Part shown: one piece after another, positions 49,852 to 61,979 of the stretch
Position numbering within the stretch: the stretch's first letter is position 1
Layout: each line of letters begins with the position of its first letter
From: Zoroaster sp. YZ-2022
Taxonomy: Eukaryota; Echinodermata; Asteroidea; Forcipulatida; Zoroasteridae
Assembly: GCA_029582265.1 (NCBI GenBank)
Contig: CM055816.1
Location: 99,107,039 to 99,171,038, forward strand
Reading direction: 5' to 3'
DNA length: 64,000 bases
The notes under the pieces: model-generated
The model's database searches: none
Told to the model about the DNA's origin: nothing
Seen by the model: the letters and a program-made list of their open reading frames with translations, nothing else
Program-made: the position numbers and the translations under genes

Positions 49852-50556
49852 GTTGATGTCATCCGAGCATTGACAACAGCTCCCCGTAAAGTCCTTGAAG
49901 AGCAGGAATCCGACCAAATCTCCATCAGGCAACATCAGAAGCTTGTTCGTGACGCCGCTAAAATAGGCAACATCTTCAGTGAGGTTTTCCTGAAATTTTC
50001 AGACGTACATCACGGAATTAATCATAGCAGGCCAATCACACAGAAAGACCTAACCAATATTGGTATGTAATATCTTTTTCAGTCACACAAATGCCAGTGG
50101 ATTACGGAAAAATACATAACGATCTGCATTGCATACGCAACAAGGCAGAAGTGCGTGAATGTGAATTTGCATCCATCAGACTTTATAACCCCTCCTTATA
50201 ATTAGAATAAACACAAATTATTAAATTTTACTCACTTTAATTTTAAGGCACCTGTATCAAGACCTTCATGGCCTGCTACAGATCCAGCTTCCCCAAGGCC
50301 TCAATAACCCCTAAGCTCCACCTTCTTGAGGACCACACACTGGAACAGCTTCAGCGATTTCGGACAGGATTCGGTTTGTTGAACGAACAGGGGGGGGGGG
50401 GTTGAGCTCATCCACACCGAATTCAATCGAACTGGCAGAGTAGTCCATGGGATGAAAGACCCCTTTCAGCGTCTCATGACTACTGTGAAAAGGCATCACC
50501 TCAGCACTACCCCTGACGTCCAGAAAAACATGGTCCCCCAGCTATCGGAAGACTAA
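49852..50556 (+). pseudogene. N-RAG-TP exons 9 and 10, copy B
   Basis: Exon 9 (49852-50062, 211 bp, the same length as in copy A) encodes VDVIRALTTAPRKVLEE and FSDVHHGINHSRPIT. Exon 10 (50248-50556) encodes CYRSSFPKASITPKLHLLED and, after a run of 12 G (50390-50401) that changes the frame, ELIHTEFN, VHGMKDPFQRLM and KRHHLSTTPD. Splice sites are retained. The G run replaces GGTGGTG of copy A at the probable catalytic EQGGE motif. With exons 1-8 missing this is not a working gene. Confidence 0.85.
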
Positions 50557-52291
50557 CTGAGATACACCTGAAGAGAAAGAATTACAATTGAAATTAATGA
50601 TCATGTCAGTAGGCATGCACTGTATGTAGGATTTTTTACTTTACAAAGGTATTGCAAATTGATAAAGTACATTGTTAGCACGGTACTTTACAAGTTCTGC
50701 CGAGAGAAAAAAAAGCACCAAGTATACAGTGCTTATCACAACGTCTATGGAGGGCAGATTTATCAATTGTTCAATATCCCCGATGCAAGAATCATTGGTT
50801 GCCGTATTTGATTTATTATACCTCATGCATACGCATTTATTTGATCTACATACCAAAGCGTGTTCTTGTTCGCATGTGTGTACAAATGCATCAATGGGAA
50901 GTACTCCACAAAAAGTACAGTAGTTCAAAAGGGTAGTACATTTTTCCATGCACAAGATACAATATGCAAAGTACAACCAGCATACATGACCAGTGGCTAC
51001 GATATGTTGGCTCATGACTCTGAGGCATACGGTAGTTAAAGAAAATACACAGAAAAACCCTGGGGGACTGTAGGCCTAATCAAAGAATATTTTAATTATT
51101 CAAATTTAAAAAAATAAATAAAAATAGGCCTAGTATGCGTTACGTATCCCTACTATAGTGTGGCACGAATTTAGATGTACATGTGCGTACATGACGTAGC
51201 TACATCCGTATGTAGGACTAATTTTTATAAAATGTTGTATCCAACTGCCGCTTTTTCACTAATTATAACCATTAATTATCTTACCTGCTCGGGGAAGATA
51301 TTGGCTTTCCTATGATGAGTGAAAAAGTGGCGGTTGGATACACATTCTTCCCCTGAATACATTTTTATCATGTTTATAAATAGCCCTACGGTCTACCAGT
51401 ACCACCACCACCATTTTATGATGTCCATGTCCACAACTACATTTTTGTACATAACAAATAAAATGGTCAGAATCAGATCAAAACAAAATGATTGGATATT
51501 GTGTATACTGACTTACTGTACTAACACTAAACAGTTAGTGTAGAGTTGTTTGTAAAAACAAATCACTTATTAAGTCAAGTGCAAGTGTGATCCCATGGCA
51601 TGGGGCTAGCTCCATGGTTTTCCTTCCTCCATGCTCCATGGTTATTCGTACCATAGAGGAAGGAAATTTCATTCCTCCATGTTCGTACATCAAACCATGG
51701 AGGCTTTCCTTCCTCATGTACATGTACAATGTACATGTACATGTGTACACGTGTATGGCCTTGCATCATACTACGGTACATCATGCACTATGCACGGGCA
51801 TGCTGTACCAAAACCCCCACACGGCGAAATTACTCCCTTAAATAAGCCATAATTTTCAGAAAAATTCCGCTGGCTTTACCTTCATATTGCTTCAGTCGAT
51901 GGAGAAATACATCAGTTCATTGTTAAAACACATCATACATCGGAGAAAAATTCAGTTCCGTAGAAAAACGACAACGAATGCCGATAATTTTGTCACGTGG
52001 CCGCATGACATGAATTTTACCGCTTCTTGTCAACAAGAGGGAACATTTGGAATGAATAATTCATTTTTAAATATTTGCATATCTTTATAGTCTCTATATA
52101 ATTTACAGTCACATGACTAATGTTTGGAAACAAATAAATAAAATTTAACCAATCGGAAACGGAGAAGTCGCTATTTAAATATTCACTAGATGAGGTCAAC
52201 AAAGGTCAACGCACAGCACGTCGGTGACGTAGACAATGCGTTGGCTTTATTTCAGAGGGCGCAATTTAATTTCGCTTGCACGGCCGGCCGT

Positions 52292-54054
52292 GACTCGTAC
52301 ATTTTGATATTCTTTTACAATAGTTTTAAGTAAGCATATACATTTCGCAACGCAGTTAATGAAAGCTTTACATGAAGAGGTAATAAGAATAATCAATTTA
52401 ATAATGACACGACATAATTAACTGAACTAAATTTTCAATATCTTGTCATACTAGTGTTATCAGGATAATTTAAAGATTAAGGAATTGTCCGTTTGCTATC
52501 GTACTGAACACCTCACATTTTTGGAAATGAAAATGAACTAAAAACAATGAAACTTAATTAGTCATTGTTGTAGACGAGGCTCACTGCATAGTCACATGGG
52601 GTTTCAGGCCACGTTTCCTGTAAATAAGAACCTCCAGAGCTTCTTTGCCCAAGGACAAAGAAATTTCATTGACAGCTACTGCTAAAAACAAAGGAAGAAT
52701 GTCTCTTTTGTCAGCCGCAGTGTTGACAGGTAGTAATATTAATGTCGTGCTATGTGTCCCTCAGAACTGTAGTGCAGTTTTATTTCGAACAGATAATACA
52801 AATCAAATGGACCTAATTGCATTGACATATTGACACCCTTTTTTGACATATGAATTCCTTTGTACAACATAAGCAACCAACTACGAAAACGGCGGAAATC
52901 GTCTACAGAAATGTCGCAAAACCTTTTTTTTTTTGTCTTTCCAGTTTCATATCTCAACTTCTACTCAACGTATGAATTTCGTTTTTGCGCCCAAAAGGAG
53001 AATAGTTATTCCTCTTCATAACAGCGATGATTGTTTTAAAGTCTCATACCATGCCGGTTAAAGATCGTCGGTTTTGCCAATTTCAATGTGTAGGTGGCAG
53101 TTTTTGCTAATTGCAGACTATGCAATGCGGTCCCTAAACGGTCGTAACTCAGTAACCTTCTGGCCGATTTTTTTTCGTTCGAGCTTTAAAATAGAGGTTG
53201 ATCCCTCACGGATAGTTGATGTAAAACTCTCGCTGACTGGCTACTTTTTACTGGCGTACTTCGTACTGTTAAACTAAGCAGCGAATCAGAATGGTCGTTT
53301 GAGATCCCATTGAAGTACACGTCCACAGCGTCCGGCGCTTTATGATAAAGATGGCGACGTTGAACAAGGGCTCCTATTTAAGAGGTAAATTCACTCTTTA
53401 AATGTGATCTAAGCTTGTATATTTACACTACTGGAGAGCCTGATTATTGTAGATTTACGTGATAGGTTTTTTTTATTATATACTACGAAAGTTGAAATAG
53501 TAATGGTTGTGTAGAAAATGTCTTGAAAACGAAACGTTACGTCAACACATGTGTGGATCTCTGGCCCACGCTGCAGTTGATGGGTGAGCTAATTTTTGCA
53601 TGGGTACCGTCCATACCTGCAAACAGGTCGTGATGGTTGATGTGCGTGCAAACTATGTGCACATGACTTATAGTTGTACAGTGAAGCGAGTTTTGTACAG
53701 ATAAAACAAGGCAATAGAAAACAACGGTGAAATTTGCATTCCAACTTCATTTTGTGAGTTTAATCCGGTACAATGTAGGCCTACATTGTAATGTAAATTG
53801 GGAAATGTACACAGATATGGTGCAAGTTGCAAAGGGTATCATATTGATAAAATAATCAATGATTGTGCCAAGTATCATGCTTTTGAATCCAAATTATTTT
53901 GTAGCATCGGTCGATCGTCTTCACATCACATGTCTTTAGAAATGGCTAAGTGCCAGCATTTTTCTGAGATTTTTAAAACATGTTTTAAGAATCTGACATG
54001 TTTAACCCTAGGCTATGGTTTAACCTTGTACATGTATTCCTTATTTCCTTCCAG
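52292..54054. other. Mostly non-coding; helicase-like remnant near 52570
   Basis: A plus-strand stretch (about 52565-52660) reads IVVDEAHCIVTWGFQ, resembling the DEAH box of RecQ-type helicases, but no other motif was found. A short possible first exon at 53351 (MATLNKGSYLRG before GGTAAAT) does not join in frame to anything seen. Confidence 0.3.
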
Positions 54055-54510
54055 GATAAATGATATGGAATTGAGAAAAAGAAGAAAGGTAGACTACCGT
54101 ATCCTTGACAGGGGAGAATCATTCATTGTCACCAATAAGCCACAAAAGTGGTCAACATAAAAATGGTGGCGTTTGGAGACTGTGGACAGTCGTCTAAATC
54201 CCCAAGGCCAAACAGAGCATCTTGTCAACTAAAGTTATTCGATGAATAGCGTCTTGCCTCAGACATCACCGACACTGCAGTGCATGGAAAAAGCGATGCC
54301 TACCAGCTACTACTTAGAAATTTAAAGGTGCAAGTTAAGGAAAACTTTAACCTTTCACGCGTGCAGGACACTGAAGTTACTTTGAAAGTGCCAGCACCAG
54401 CAGTACGAATGTATGTATTTCGTAATGCCGATGCCCAAGCAAGAATCAGTTTGTATCCCAAATGGGAACCTGTGTTTACGGCCCGAGTTCGAAAATGGCT
54501 AGCTCGGTAG
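54055..54510 (+). pseudogene. Hypothetical gene remnant
   Basis: After an acceptor-like CCTTCCAG (about 54055) one frame gives ELRKRRKVDYRILDRGES to a TAA at 54160. A second frame gives FGDCGQSSKS, a TAG near 54247, then DTAVHGKSDAYQLLLRNLKV to 54510. There is no recognised domain. The mix of frames suggests decay. Confidence 0.3.
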
Positions 54511-55946
54511 CCTGTTGCGTCGTTGCTGCATGATGAGTGTACGTCGTGGGGTCGAGGGGGTTTAAGAACAACCCGCTACTGATTGAGTGAAAATCTGATG
54601 AGTGAAATATGTAAAAAAGGAATTTATGCACACAGAGAAAAAGATACACAGGTTGGGTAAAATCTTACATATCTGAGATGTACCATACGTACTCGCCAGC
54701 GATTAAGTAAAATTTTACCTAACACGTGTTAGGTAAACATTTACTTGTCAGTTTTGTAAAACATAACTTCATTGTTGTGTTGTGAAATTTATCGAATTAT
54801 TAAGTAAACAAAAGTTATGTAAAATATACGTAATTAAAAAGTAAAATCCTACCAAGTGCATGGTAAAATATTACTTTTGTTCTAAGTACTTTCTGAAAAT
54901 TATTACCTATTATTTGTGTTAAAATTTTACATAAATTTTTAATGTTAGATAACAGAATGAAATCAAACACGCACAAAAACACGTTCAGGTGTATTTAACA
55001 TTTAAACATGATTTTTTGTTTTATTTAATCATCTTCACACCCGATGAACAATTACAACATTAAACCTACTTATTTACATCCATAAATGCTTGTAATTAAT
55101 GCCATAATTAAACTTAATCAATTGTCAATAATCCTTAACGTTTTGATAGAGAAAATATGCTTCATTATGTAAATTTCTCTATAAAAATATTCCTTCTAGC
55201 AATGTTATGTTTATCTGGTTGGGTTTGTCCATTTTCATTTAACATCATACCATTGAAAACAGCAGGTCTAAGACATGAAACTTAATCACCTGTCAAACCT
55301 TGCCAGAATGAATTTAACTGTTTCCCTAATCTTTACTTTGTCTATTTTGAATTTCAGAATTTTCAAACAAAATTTTAATAAATAATATAAAAACTTCAAA
55401 GCTTTATGAAAAACAGCAGCAAACACAACTTTTAATATATTCAAAAAATCATCAGGTGCTTCAATTGGTGGAAATAAATTTAACTTTATGGCAGTTGTCA
55501 GGTAAGTTTTGTAGCACGACTACAATATTATCAACTGTTTATTTTGTACTTGGAGCAGCACACATCACTGAATGATACAATTCTGATAAAAAAAAAAACT
55601 TTACCAATAGGTAATCAAGGTATTGTTTTGTGAAGGGTCCAACATGAAGGCTGACAAAGTAGTCTTTACTTTTACAATTGATATTATATACAAAGCCACT
55701 TCTTAACAATTACACTTCAATCAGAACCAAAGAGTTGTATAAAAGAGTTTGAATTTCTAATTCACCCTTTGCCGAATGTGGTGGAACGGTTCACCATGAA
55801 AAAGTACTATCTAGTATGGGCATATACAGGACATTAATTTGTGTCAAGCATAGTGTTCTGGCTATCTATTCCTTCAAATAAAATAAAAATGCCTTTGACT
55901 TTTTAAAACGTTTGTCACACATTGCCCTTTAAAAATATTCCTATTA

Positions 55947-56226
55947 GGCCAAACGAAAAATAGTTGCGTTTCCTGTTACCTGACCCTAACCTAGAAAATT
56001 ACTAACATTCTAAATATTTTTATTCAAAGAAATAAATAAATAAAAATAATAACTCTTGGTGCCGACCCCAAACTTAATTTTTGTGCACAAAATTGGCCTT
56101 CAGCCCACCCTAATAGTTTTAGCTAAAACAATTTGAGAGCAAAAAAAATATATATAAAAATTTTCAATCTACACAGTAATTTTTTGGGGGTCAGTAATAG
56201 GAAACACAACTATTTGTAGTTTGGCC
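55947..56226. mobile_element. TTA-flanked MITE, 280 bp
   Basis: GGCCAAACGAAAAATAGTTG at the left is mirrored by an inverted copy at the right (about 30 of 34 positions, GTTTCCT.TTAC inside). TTA flanks both sides (55944-55946, 56227-56229), as in PIF/Harbinger MITEs. Related to 62810-63166. Confidence 0.8.
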
Positions 56227-56615
56227 TTATCAAACCTATGTTTATCTGGTTGGGTTGTATTTTTACTTCAAATCATATTACCTAAAATGGAAGGTCTAGG
56301 ATAAGAACTCAATCACATGTCATAATAAATTTGCCCACCTTTGTTTCTTTTGTTTGTTTTTAATTCAGAAATGTTAAACAATATTTTAATACAAACTATT
56401 AAACTATTATAAAAACAGCAGTAAAACACAACTTATATACATAGGGCTCTCATGGGTGTCTGGGCAAAGTATCACAAAACTAGGCCATCAGAACATTACT
56501 GGAAAGAGCAGTATGCTCTAAACTCTCTTATTTTGTTGCACTTGAGTTTACCTTCGTGTATTCCAAAAATAATAGCTGCCATAAACTCCCACACCCCAGC
56601 ATATTTGTCTTGATA

Positions 56616-57914
56616 CTAAGCCTTGAAGCAAACATCTAACGCATTGATTAGAGAGGACTGCGGGAGTGCCTTGCGTTCAACAATGACAAATACTTGCTGT
56701 GGCTTCAGTAAGGTGCCTCCAAGGATGAGAATATATGGTTGTGACTTGGATGCCTGATCAATATCAGACAGGTATTCGTCCAAGCCAGTACTCTCCTGAA
56801 GGAAATAAATAACATCTTTATTAGCTGTGTCTGTGTGTGACCCAAACAGCAAAATAAAAGGGTCATGAAGGCCATTGATAACAAGAGCAACTAACAAACA
56901 AACAAAAACAAAAAACTGGAACTTGTACTTACCTTCTGTTGATGAAACTTCAGGAGTTTGAGGCGTACACCAAGTTTTGGAATGATATCTTTCACAGTTT
57001 CACTTGTTAGCAAAGGAAAAGAATCATCATCAAATCCTTCTGTGAAAAATATGATAAAAACAAAAACTAAATAAAACAAAAATAATGATAATCATTCATG
57101 GTGAACATTATTTTTAAAAAAATAAAAAATACAATATCCAGATAACTAGCTACTACAACAGTAGCTCTGATTAAACCCTTTACTCCAATTTTGTGTCAAG
57201 AAATTTCACATTTTGCAAGCACCTATGAGCAGTCTGCACCAATGCCAGTGTTAGGTAAGAGCCTGAAGGAGGTGCAGGGAGGGCTTTTTGCCTGGGAAAA
57301 CATGTGCATCTTATTCTATGAAAATGAGGACACTCGATATACTGTTTGGACGTCTTCTTATTCAGAACTCTGTCGTAGTGCAGTGGAGTAAAGGGTTCAA
57401 TCAGAGCTACTACAACAAGTACTGTACTATAGCTTGGCCCTACTTAGTATCTCTGAATTTTATTCCAGATTTATATTATGGAAGATCTAGAAACTCGACC
57501 TGAATTTTTAAAAAGGACACTTCGCTCACTGAATATGCGCACCCTTTGACAGGCCGGCCCTTGATGACAAGTTTCAGTGTGACCTTTGACCTCTACAAAG
57601 TTCTGGCATGTAGTACAAGCCAGAACTTTGTAGAGGTCAAAGGTCACACTGAAACTAGCCATCAAGGCATGTTTTGCACACGTACTAACTTGTACTACCG
57701 CTCGAATGTATCAGCGACTATGCACATCGCAAGGGTAATCGTAGCTGTAATTGTCAATAAATAATCTGTGTACCCCTAAAATAGTCTAGGTCTATCCTTG
57801 ACTGACAAGTAACTCAACTATTGTCATGAAATTAATTGTTTTACCTTGAAACGTCTGGATCAGATCCTCCAATCCCCATTTTCTCAAGAGCTCTGCAGCT
57901 CGTGAGTTCTCCAT
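56616..57914 (-). CDS. Compact SAM-domain protein, 118 aa, intact
   Basis: Exon 1 (57845-57914) starts MENSRAAELLRKWGLEDLIQ. Exon 2 (56933-57039) completes a SAM-like domain (EGFDDDSFPLLTSE, then IIPKLGVRLKLLKF). Exon 3 (56616-56795) gives LDEYLSDIDQ, YILILGGTL and FVIVERKALPQSSLINALD to a stop. Junctions are GT-AG, phases 1 and 0, and 70+107+180 bp make an unbroken 119-codon frame. Compared with the family member at 1-1390, the C2H2 fingers and whole transposase-like middle are missing, so only the first and last modules are joined. SAM domains usually mediate protein oligomerisation; a dominant regulator or a non-autonomous element by-product are both possible. Nothing in the sequence proves expression. 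Confidence 0.6.
57570..57656. repeat. Perfect 38-bp hairpin with AGGTCA pairs
   Basis: Arms 57570-57607 and 57619-57656 are perfect inverted copies around an 11-nt loop, extending imperfectly to 57562-57664. Each arm contains AGGTCAAAGGTCA, a DR1 direct repeat. Being symmetrical, it encodes similar peptides on both strands. Confidence 0.95.
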
Positions 57915-58348
57915 CTTGGTTTGTGCATGTAATGTCACCACATAGGCCTATCCAGGCCATGTGTTCGGGCCGGACGCGTCGCGGACGTGAACTTTACAAA
58001 CACAGAATGTAAGCTTTTCTTCATACATGTAAACTTTTACATATTATGGACGTTAATGTAAACTTCTCTGAGCACTTCGGTAACTTTTACATAACATTTG
58101 TAATTTTTTCTTCTTACTTGTTAAATGGGAATTTTTTTATTTACGTGAAAATTTAGTATTATTTTTTCGACAACTTTTTTACTTAATATCAGTTTTAATT
58201 TACATAACTTTATTTACATAATTTTTTTTTACAAGTTGTTTTCAGAGTGTGGCATTAAGAGTGGGCCCAATATCTACAAAATGTAACGTAACTGTAGACT
58301 TGCCCCTAGGTCTACTTCTAGGACAGATGAGAACTCATCTTCACTTGA

Positions 58349-59300
58349 TTGCCTTTTAGCACTGCAGTCAGATGTCTTGCTGACTCGCTGACCAACGAGT
58401 ACGCCAACTACAAGGTGATGCTGAATAACCAACCAAAACGCAGGTCTGTCTTCAGAAATTGGAAGCCAATCACCATATTACATGAGCGTTTGAAGTTCTT
58501 TGCTGTCTTGATTGCCATGGGACTCAAATCAACAAGCCCCGGCTATGAGGAATTACTGGTCACACTACCCAGTCTACCACACTCTATGGTTCAACCAGAT
58601 GTTTTCAAGGGAAATATTCGATGTCATCTATCACTCGATGCTCCACACCTATGATGTCGAATCATAGTCCAAGGAGAAGATTGTTCTTCGTAAGTTTCAA
58701 GACACGTTCTACCCTTTTGAGAATGTATTTATTGACGAGATGGTGATTGGATGGAAAGGTCGTTGGAAGTACAAGCAATACAACGCTGCTAAGCCAACAA
58801 AAGTACCACATCAAGACGTTTGGTCTGTATGACAGCACCGCGGGATATGTCATCAACATCATCTGCTACTTTGGGAAGGAGACATCATATAACCCTGACC
58901 TGCATACTTTGAGTGGACAAACTGAGGTGTTTGAGTATCTCCTTCGACCACTGGGAAAAGGGCACCACATCTTCGCCGACCGCTGTTAGACGAAAGAGAA
59001 ATTCATCACCTACTTGACATCCAGAGAGATGTACTACACATGGACGCTCAACGTCAACAGAAAGAATTTTTGTCCCTGTAATAAAAGAGATCACACTGCA
59101 ATATCGAGAGGCACCATACTATGTACAGCATGGAGGGACAAGAAAGAAAATAGACATTGATATTGACCTTGGAAAAATGTGTGCTGTGATTGTAGAAGCT
59201 TGTGACATCATTGGCGAATACCCTCCGACAAGGAAATACCTCCAACACCTTCTTTACAAACATTCTCTTGTGATAAGAACAATTTATCTGCAATTTGTGT
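58349..59300 (+). pseudogene. PGBD4-like piggyBac transposase fragment
   Basis: Frames in succession give FRNWKPITI, VLIAMGLKS, then FYPFENVFIDEMVIGWKGRW (first catalytic aspartate), KQYNAAKPTK, YHIKTFGLYDSTAGYVINII, YLLRPLGKGHHIFADRC (second aspartate, followed by a stop where WYT is usual) and TWTLNVNRKNF. The 3' part with the third aspartate and zinc domain is not seen. Several frame changes and a stop show decay. It differs from the element at 13474 in sequence and no TTAA-bounded ends were identified. It is cut off at the right by N-RAG-TP copy C. Confidence 0.85.
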
Positions 59301-59383
59301 TATACGAAAATCATTTTTGTACACATGCTTAAAATCATGTTCTCCCTTCTTTTACAGATTTATGGGATCCATTTGTGTTGCCC

Positions 59384-60686
59384 ACGGCTGTTCCGCGCGT
59401 ATATGCTGTGCGTAAATAAAGTTCAGTCAGACAACACGCAATGCATTATTCATGTTTTGGAATGACGTGACGTAGCCAACATGGCGCCGCCCATGGAGCA
59501 TAATTTTGACGAACGTGAAACACGGAAATCGTGGAATATCTTTCTTCAGATATAATAGACATTTTATTTGTTTAATATTTTTTGGGAAAACAATAAAAAC
59601 TGTGAAAGATAATGAGTCCAAAATCGCCATATGAATGAAATAAAGGGAAATAAACAAAATTTGTTCGGACTTAATTCACGGGACAAAACAAACAAGAATG
59701 AAAAATACAGAGTGGGAAAAACCGTCGTTGTAAAATATTAAAGTTCTTGGAAAAAAAAGTAATTCATAATATTTTAATTCAGTCCTGTTTCTATATTAAA
59801 AAAAAAAATTGTTTCTGTAGGACATTTGGTTATAATACATTTTAGCCTCGTTAAACATGATATAAAATGTGTTGTGAGACTCAAGCCGCTTAACGATCAA
59901 CGCATCAAGTACTTTTTTTCTGCGTGACGTGCGTGCTGGTTCTCAGTAGCATCATAGGTATTTGGTCAGTGCACAAGGACACCAGCGACCGCTTTGACAA
60001 GCGGGCAATATAAACATAATGAATTATTAACAGCTGTACATGTACGTAGGCGACAAAAAGTACACTATTACACAAAGATTTCAACGTCTTTATCACAATA
60101 ATAGGTTTTATTGTAAAATTATAGTCAAATACATTTAAAATGACAGTTCACAATGAGCTTTAAGTTTCATCAAGAAGGGTTATCAAAAGTTTGCAGGATT
60201 TGTTCTTGTATTAAAGTAAGTCTTCAAGGGACAAGAGCCACAGTCAAAGAAACAAGTGAGTACAGCAAAGAAATATTCAATATCTTCGGAATAAGTACTT
60301 GGCAAGACAATGCAGAACAGCATCCGTCAAAAGTATGTGAACAATGTGCCAGAAAACTGAGACACTCTAGGGATGGTACAAGAGACTACTCTGAGAAAAC
60401 TTTGAGAAATACTCAACACATTCAGGACAACTGGCCTAAACATACAAGGACTGGCAACTGTTTTGTCTGTAACCTTGTTACTCAACAATAAAAGGGAGGA
60501 TCATTGACTCACTCCAAACAGAAATGTGGTTGGCCTAAACAAGCTGATACTAAACTCTTAATCCTCATTTTCATACGATCAAGCTAACATTTTTGAGCAT
60601 CTGGAGCAAGGAGCAGCAGAGATTGTAGAGGTTCCGAACACCTTTTATATTATAGGGCACAAGTGGGAGGAGTCTATATTTACCTG
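59384..60686 (+). mobile_element. N-RAG-TP-type transposon, copy C, 3' truncated
   Basis: Starts ACGGCTGTTC (59384), matching the terminus of copies A and B, with an AACATGGCG motif in the leader at a comparable distance. The first part of exon 1 is present, then homology stops before the next element at about 60687. Confidence 0.6.
60153..60491 (+). pseudogene. RAG1-N-type zinc region, truncated exon 1
   Basis: ATG at 60153 opens a 112-residue frame aligned with exon 1 of copy A from the first residue. It begins MSFKFHQEGLSKVCRIC and has cysteine pairs at 14/17, 62/65 (CEQC) and 103/106 (CFVC) preceded by W.KH.RTG. The GGRP basic patch and RING are missing and the frame ends just after the third pair. 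The zinc ligands are all kept, so the fragment could still fold, but no downstream exon exists. Confidence 0.8.
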
Positions 60687-61079
60687 CACTCTAAAAAAAA
60701 TTGGGCAACGAAAGACCAACCTGTAGACAATGTTGGGCAGCATACCAACTGCCTACGCAATTGGTCTTTGGTTACCCATCGTAGTTGGGTGTTATATTTT
60801 AACATAAAGTTGGGCAAAATATTTCTCCCAAATATTGGTTACTTAGATTAACCTTTAAATGGTCAAACTTACTTTACTATTTTGTTGGGATTTTTTGTTC
60901 AACCAAGAGTTGGTTATATTTGTGTTACATAACTGTTGGGTAAACTAGATTACACCAATAATTGGTCTTTACAATGAATTCCAACAGTTGGTGAAACCAC
61001 TTCAACCAATTAATGGTATTAAATTTCACACATTCGGTTGGTATTTTCCCCAAAAATAACTCCAAATATTGGACAAAAT

Positions 61080-61640
61080 TTACTAAAATCTGGTGATTTT
61101 TTTCCCCCCAATAAATGGTCTTAGATTTTCAAAAATAACAATTAATGGATAAAATTTACTTTTTGTTGGTGATTTATTTTTTCCCAATAAACGGTCTTAG
61201 ATTTTCAAAAATACCAGTTAATGGAAAAAAATTTACTTAAAACTGGTGATTTATTTTTTCCCAATAAATGGTCTTAGATTTTTTTTAAATACCAGTTACT
61301 GGATATAATTTTCTTTTTGTTGGTGATTTATTTTCTCCCAATAAATGGTCTTTGATTTTCAAAAATAACAATTAATGGATAAAATTTACTTTTTGTTGGT
61401 GATTTATTTTTTCCCAATAAATGGTCTTAGATTTTCAAAAATAACAATTAATGGATAAAATTTACTTTTTGTTGGTGATTTATTTTTTCCCAATAAATGG
61501 TCTTAGATTTTCAAAAATAACAATTAATGGATAAAATTTACTTTTTGTTGGTGATTTATTTTCTCCCAATTAAATGGTCTTAGATTTTCAAAAATACCAG
61601 TTAATGGACAAAATTTACTTTTTTGTGATTTATGTAACAA
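61080..61640. repeat. 76-bp tandem array, seven units
   Basis: AATGGTCTTAGATTTT or close variants start at about 61115, 61191, 61268, 61345, 61421, 61497 and 61574. Each is followed by AAAATAAC.ATTAATGGA and TTGGTGATTTATTTT. AT-rich and non-coding. Confidence 0.9.
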
Positions 61641-61979
61641 TTGTTGATTTATGTAACAATCAATGGTTATCAAAATGTTATCAAAACAACCTGGTGCATT
61701 TTTGTCTTTAAAATGTGCCAATTGGTTTACATAAATACAGGGCCAAAGAATCGAGACAATTAAACTTTACAGCTTTTGGTTTGCAAGTTTTTAATTAGTC
61801 TTTTATAAACATTTTTTAACAAAATTATGTAATAACTTAACTTTAGCAAAATATAATATTCCGGTTAAAGTTAGTGGGATACTTTGCACTACATGACTCT
61901 ACTAAAGGAAACTGATATTTTGACATAGGAAATCAAAGAGAAATCAAAAATTAAGTTCAAATGACTATTACAATATTTT

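Larger units (their letters stand above)
43980..52291 (+). mobile_element. N-RAG-TP-type transposon, copy B, internally deleted
   Basis: The 5' end ACAGCCGTTC (43980) and leader resemble copy A (AAGATGGCG near 44096; GTGTGGCGCG near 44617). Exons 1-8 are absent: the leader runs to 44725, resumes after the inserted Harbinger-type element at 49624 and passes directly into intron 8. Exons 9 and 10 follow (49852-50556), then a 3' flank related to copy A (CCGCTGGC.TTACCTT; CAGAGGGCGC near 52254) and a terminal CACGGCCG motif near 52279-52291. The exact right end is uncertain. Confidence 0.55.
54636..58252 (-). mobile_element. SAM-gene transposon with TAAA/TTTAC-rich ends
   Basis: The right end, read inverted, starts CACACTCTGAAAAC and the left starts CACACAGAGAAAAA, an imperfect terminal match. 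Inside both ends, motifs such as TATGTAAA and GTAAAATTTTAC recur many times (about 54660-54960 and 58000-58245). The only gene is the three-exon SAM gene on the minus strand, with a MITE inserted at 55947. A similar CACTCTAAAA end at 60687 leads into another SAM-gene copy, which supports the grouping. Limits are approximate; target duplication not found. Confidence 0.45.

Noticed and set aside
52565..52660. RecQ helicase gene
   Set aside because: Only a DEAH-box-like motif is visible; no Walker A or other helicase motifs nearby.
53340..53400. First exon of a host gene (MATLNKGSYLRG before a donor)
   Set aside because: Joining to the acceptor near 54055 gives an immediate stop; no other partner exon found.
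57471..57764. Two ORFs on opposite strands with the same peptide
   Set aside because: Caused by the perfect inverted repeat; no independent support.
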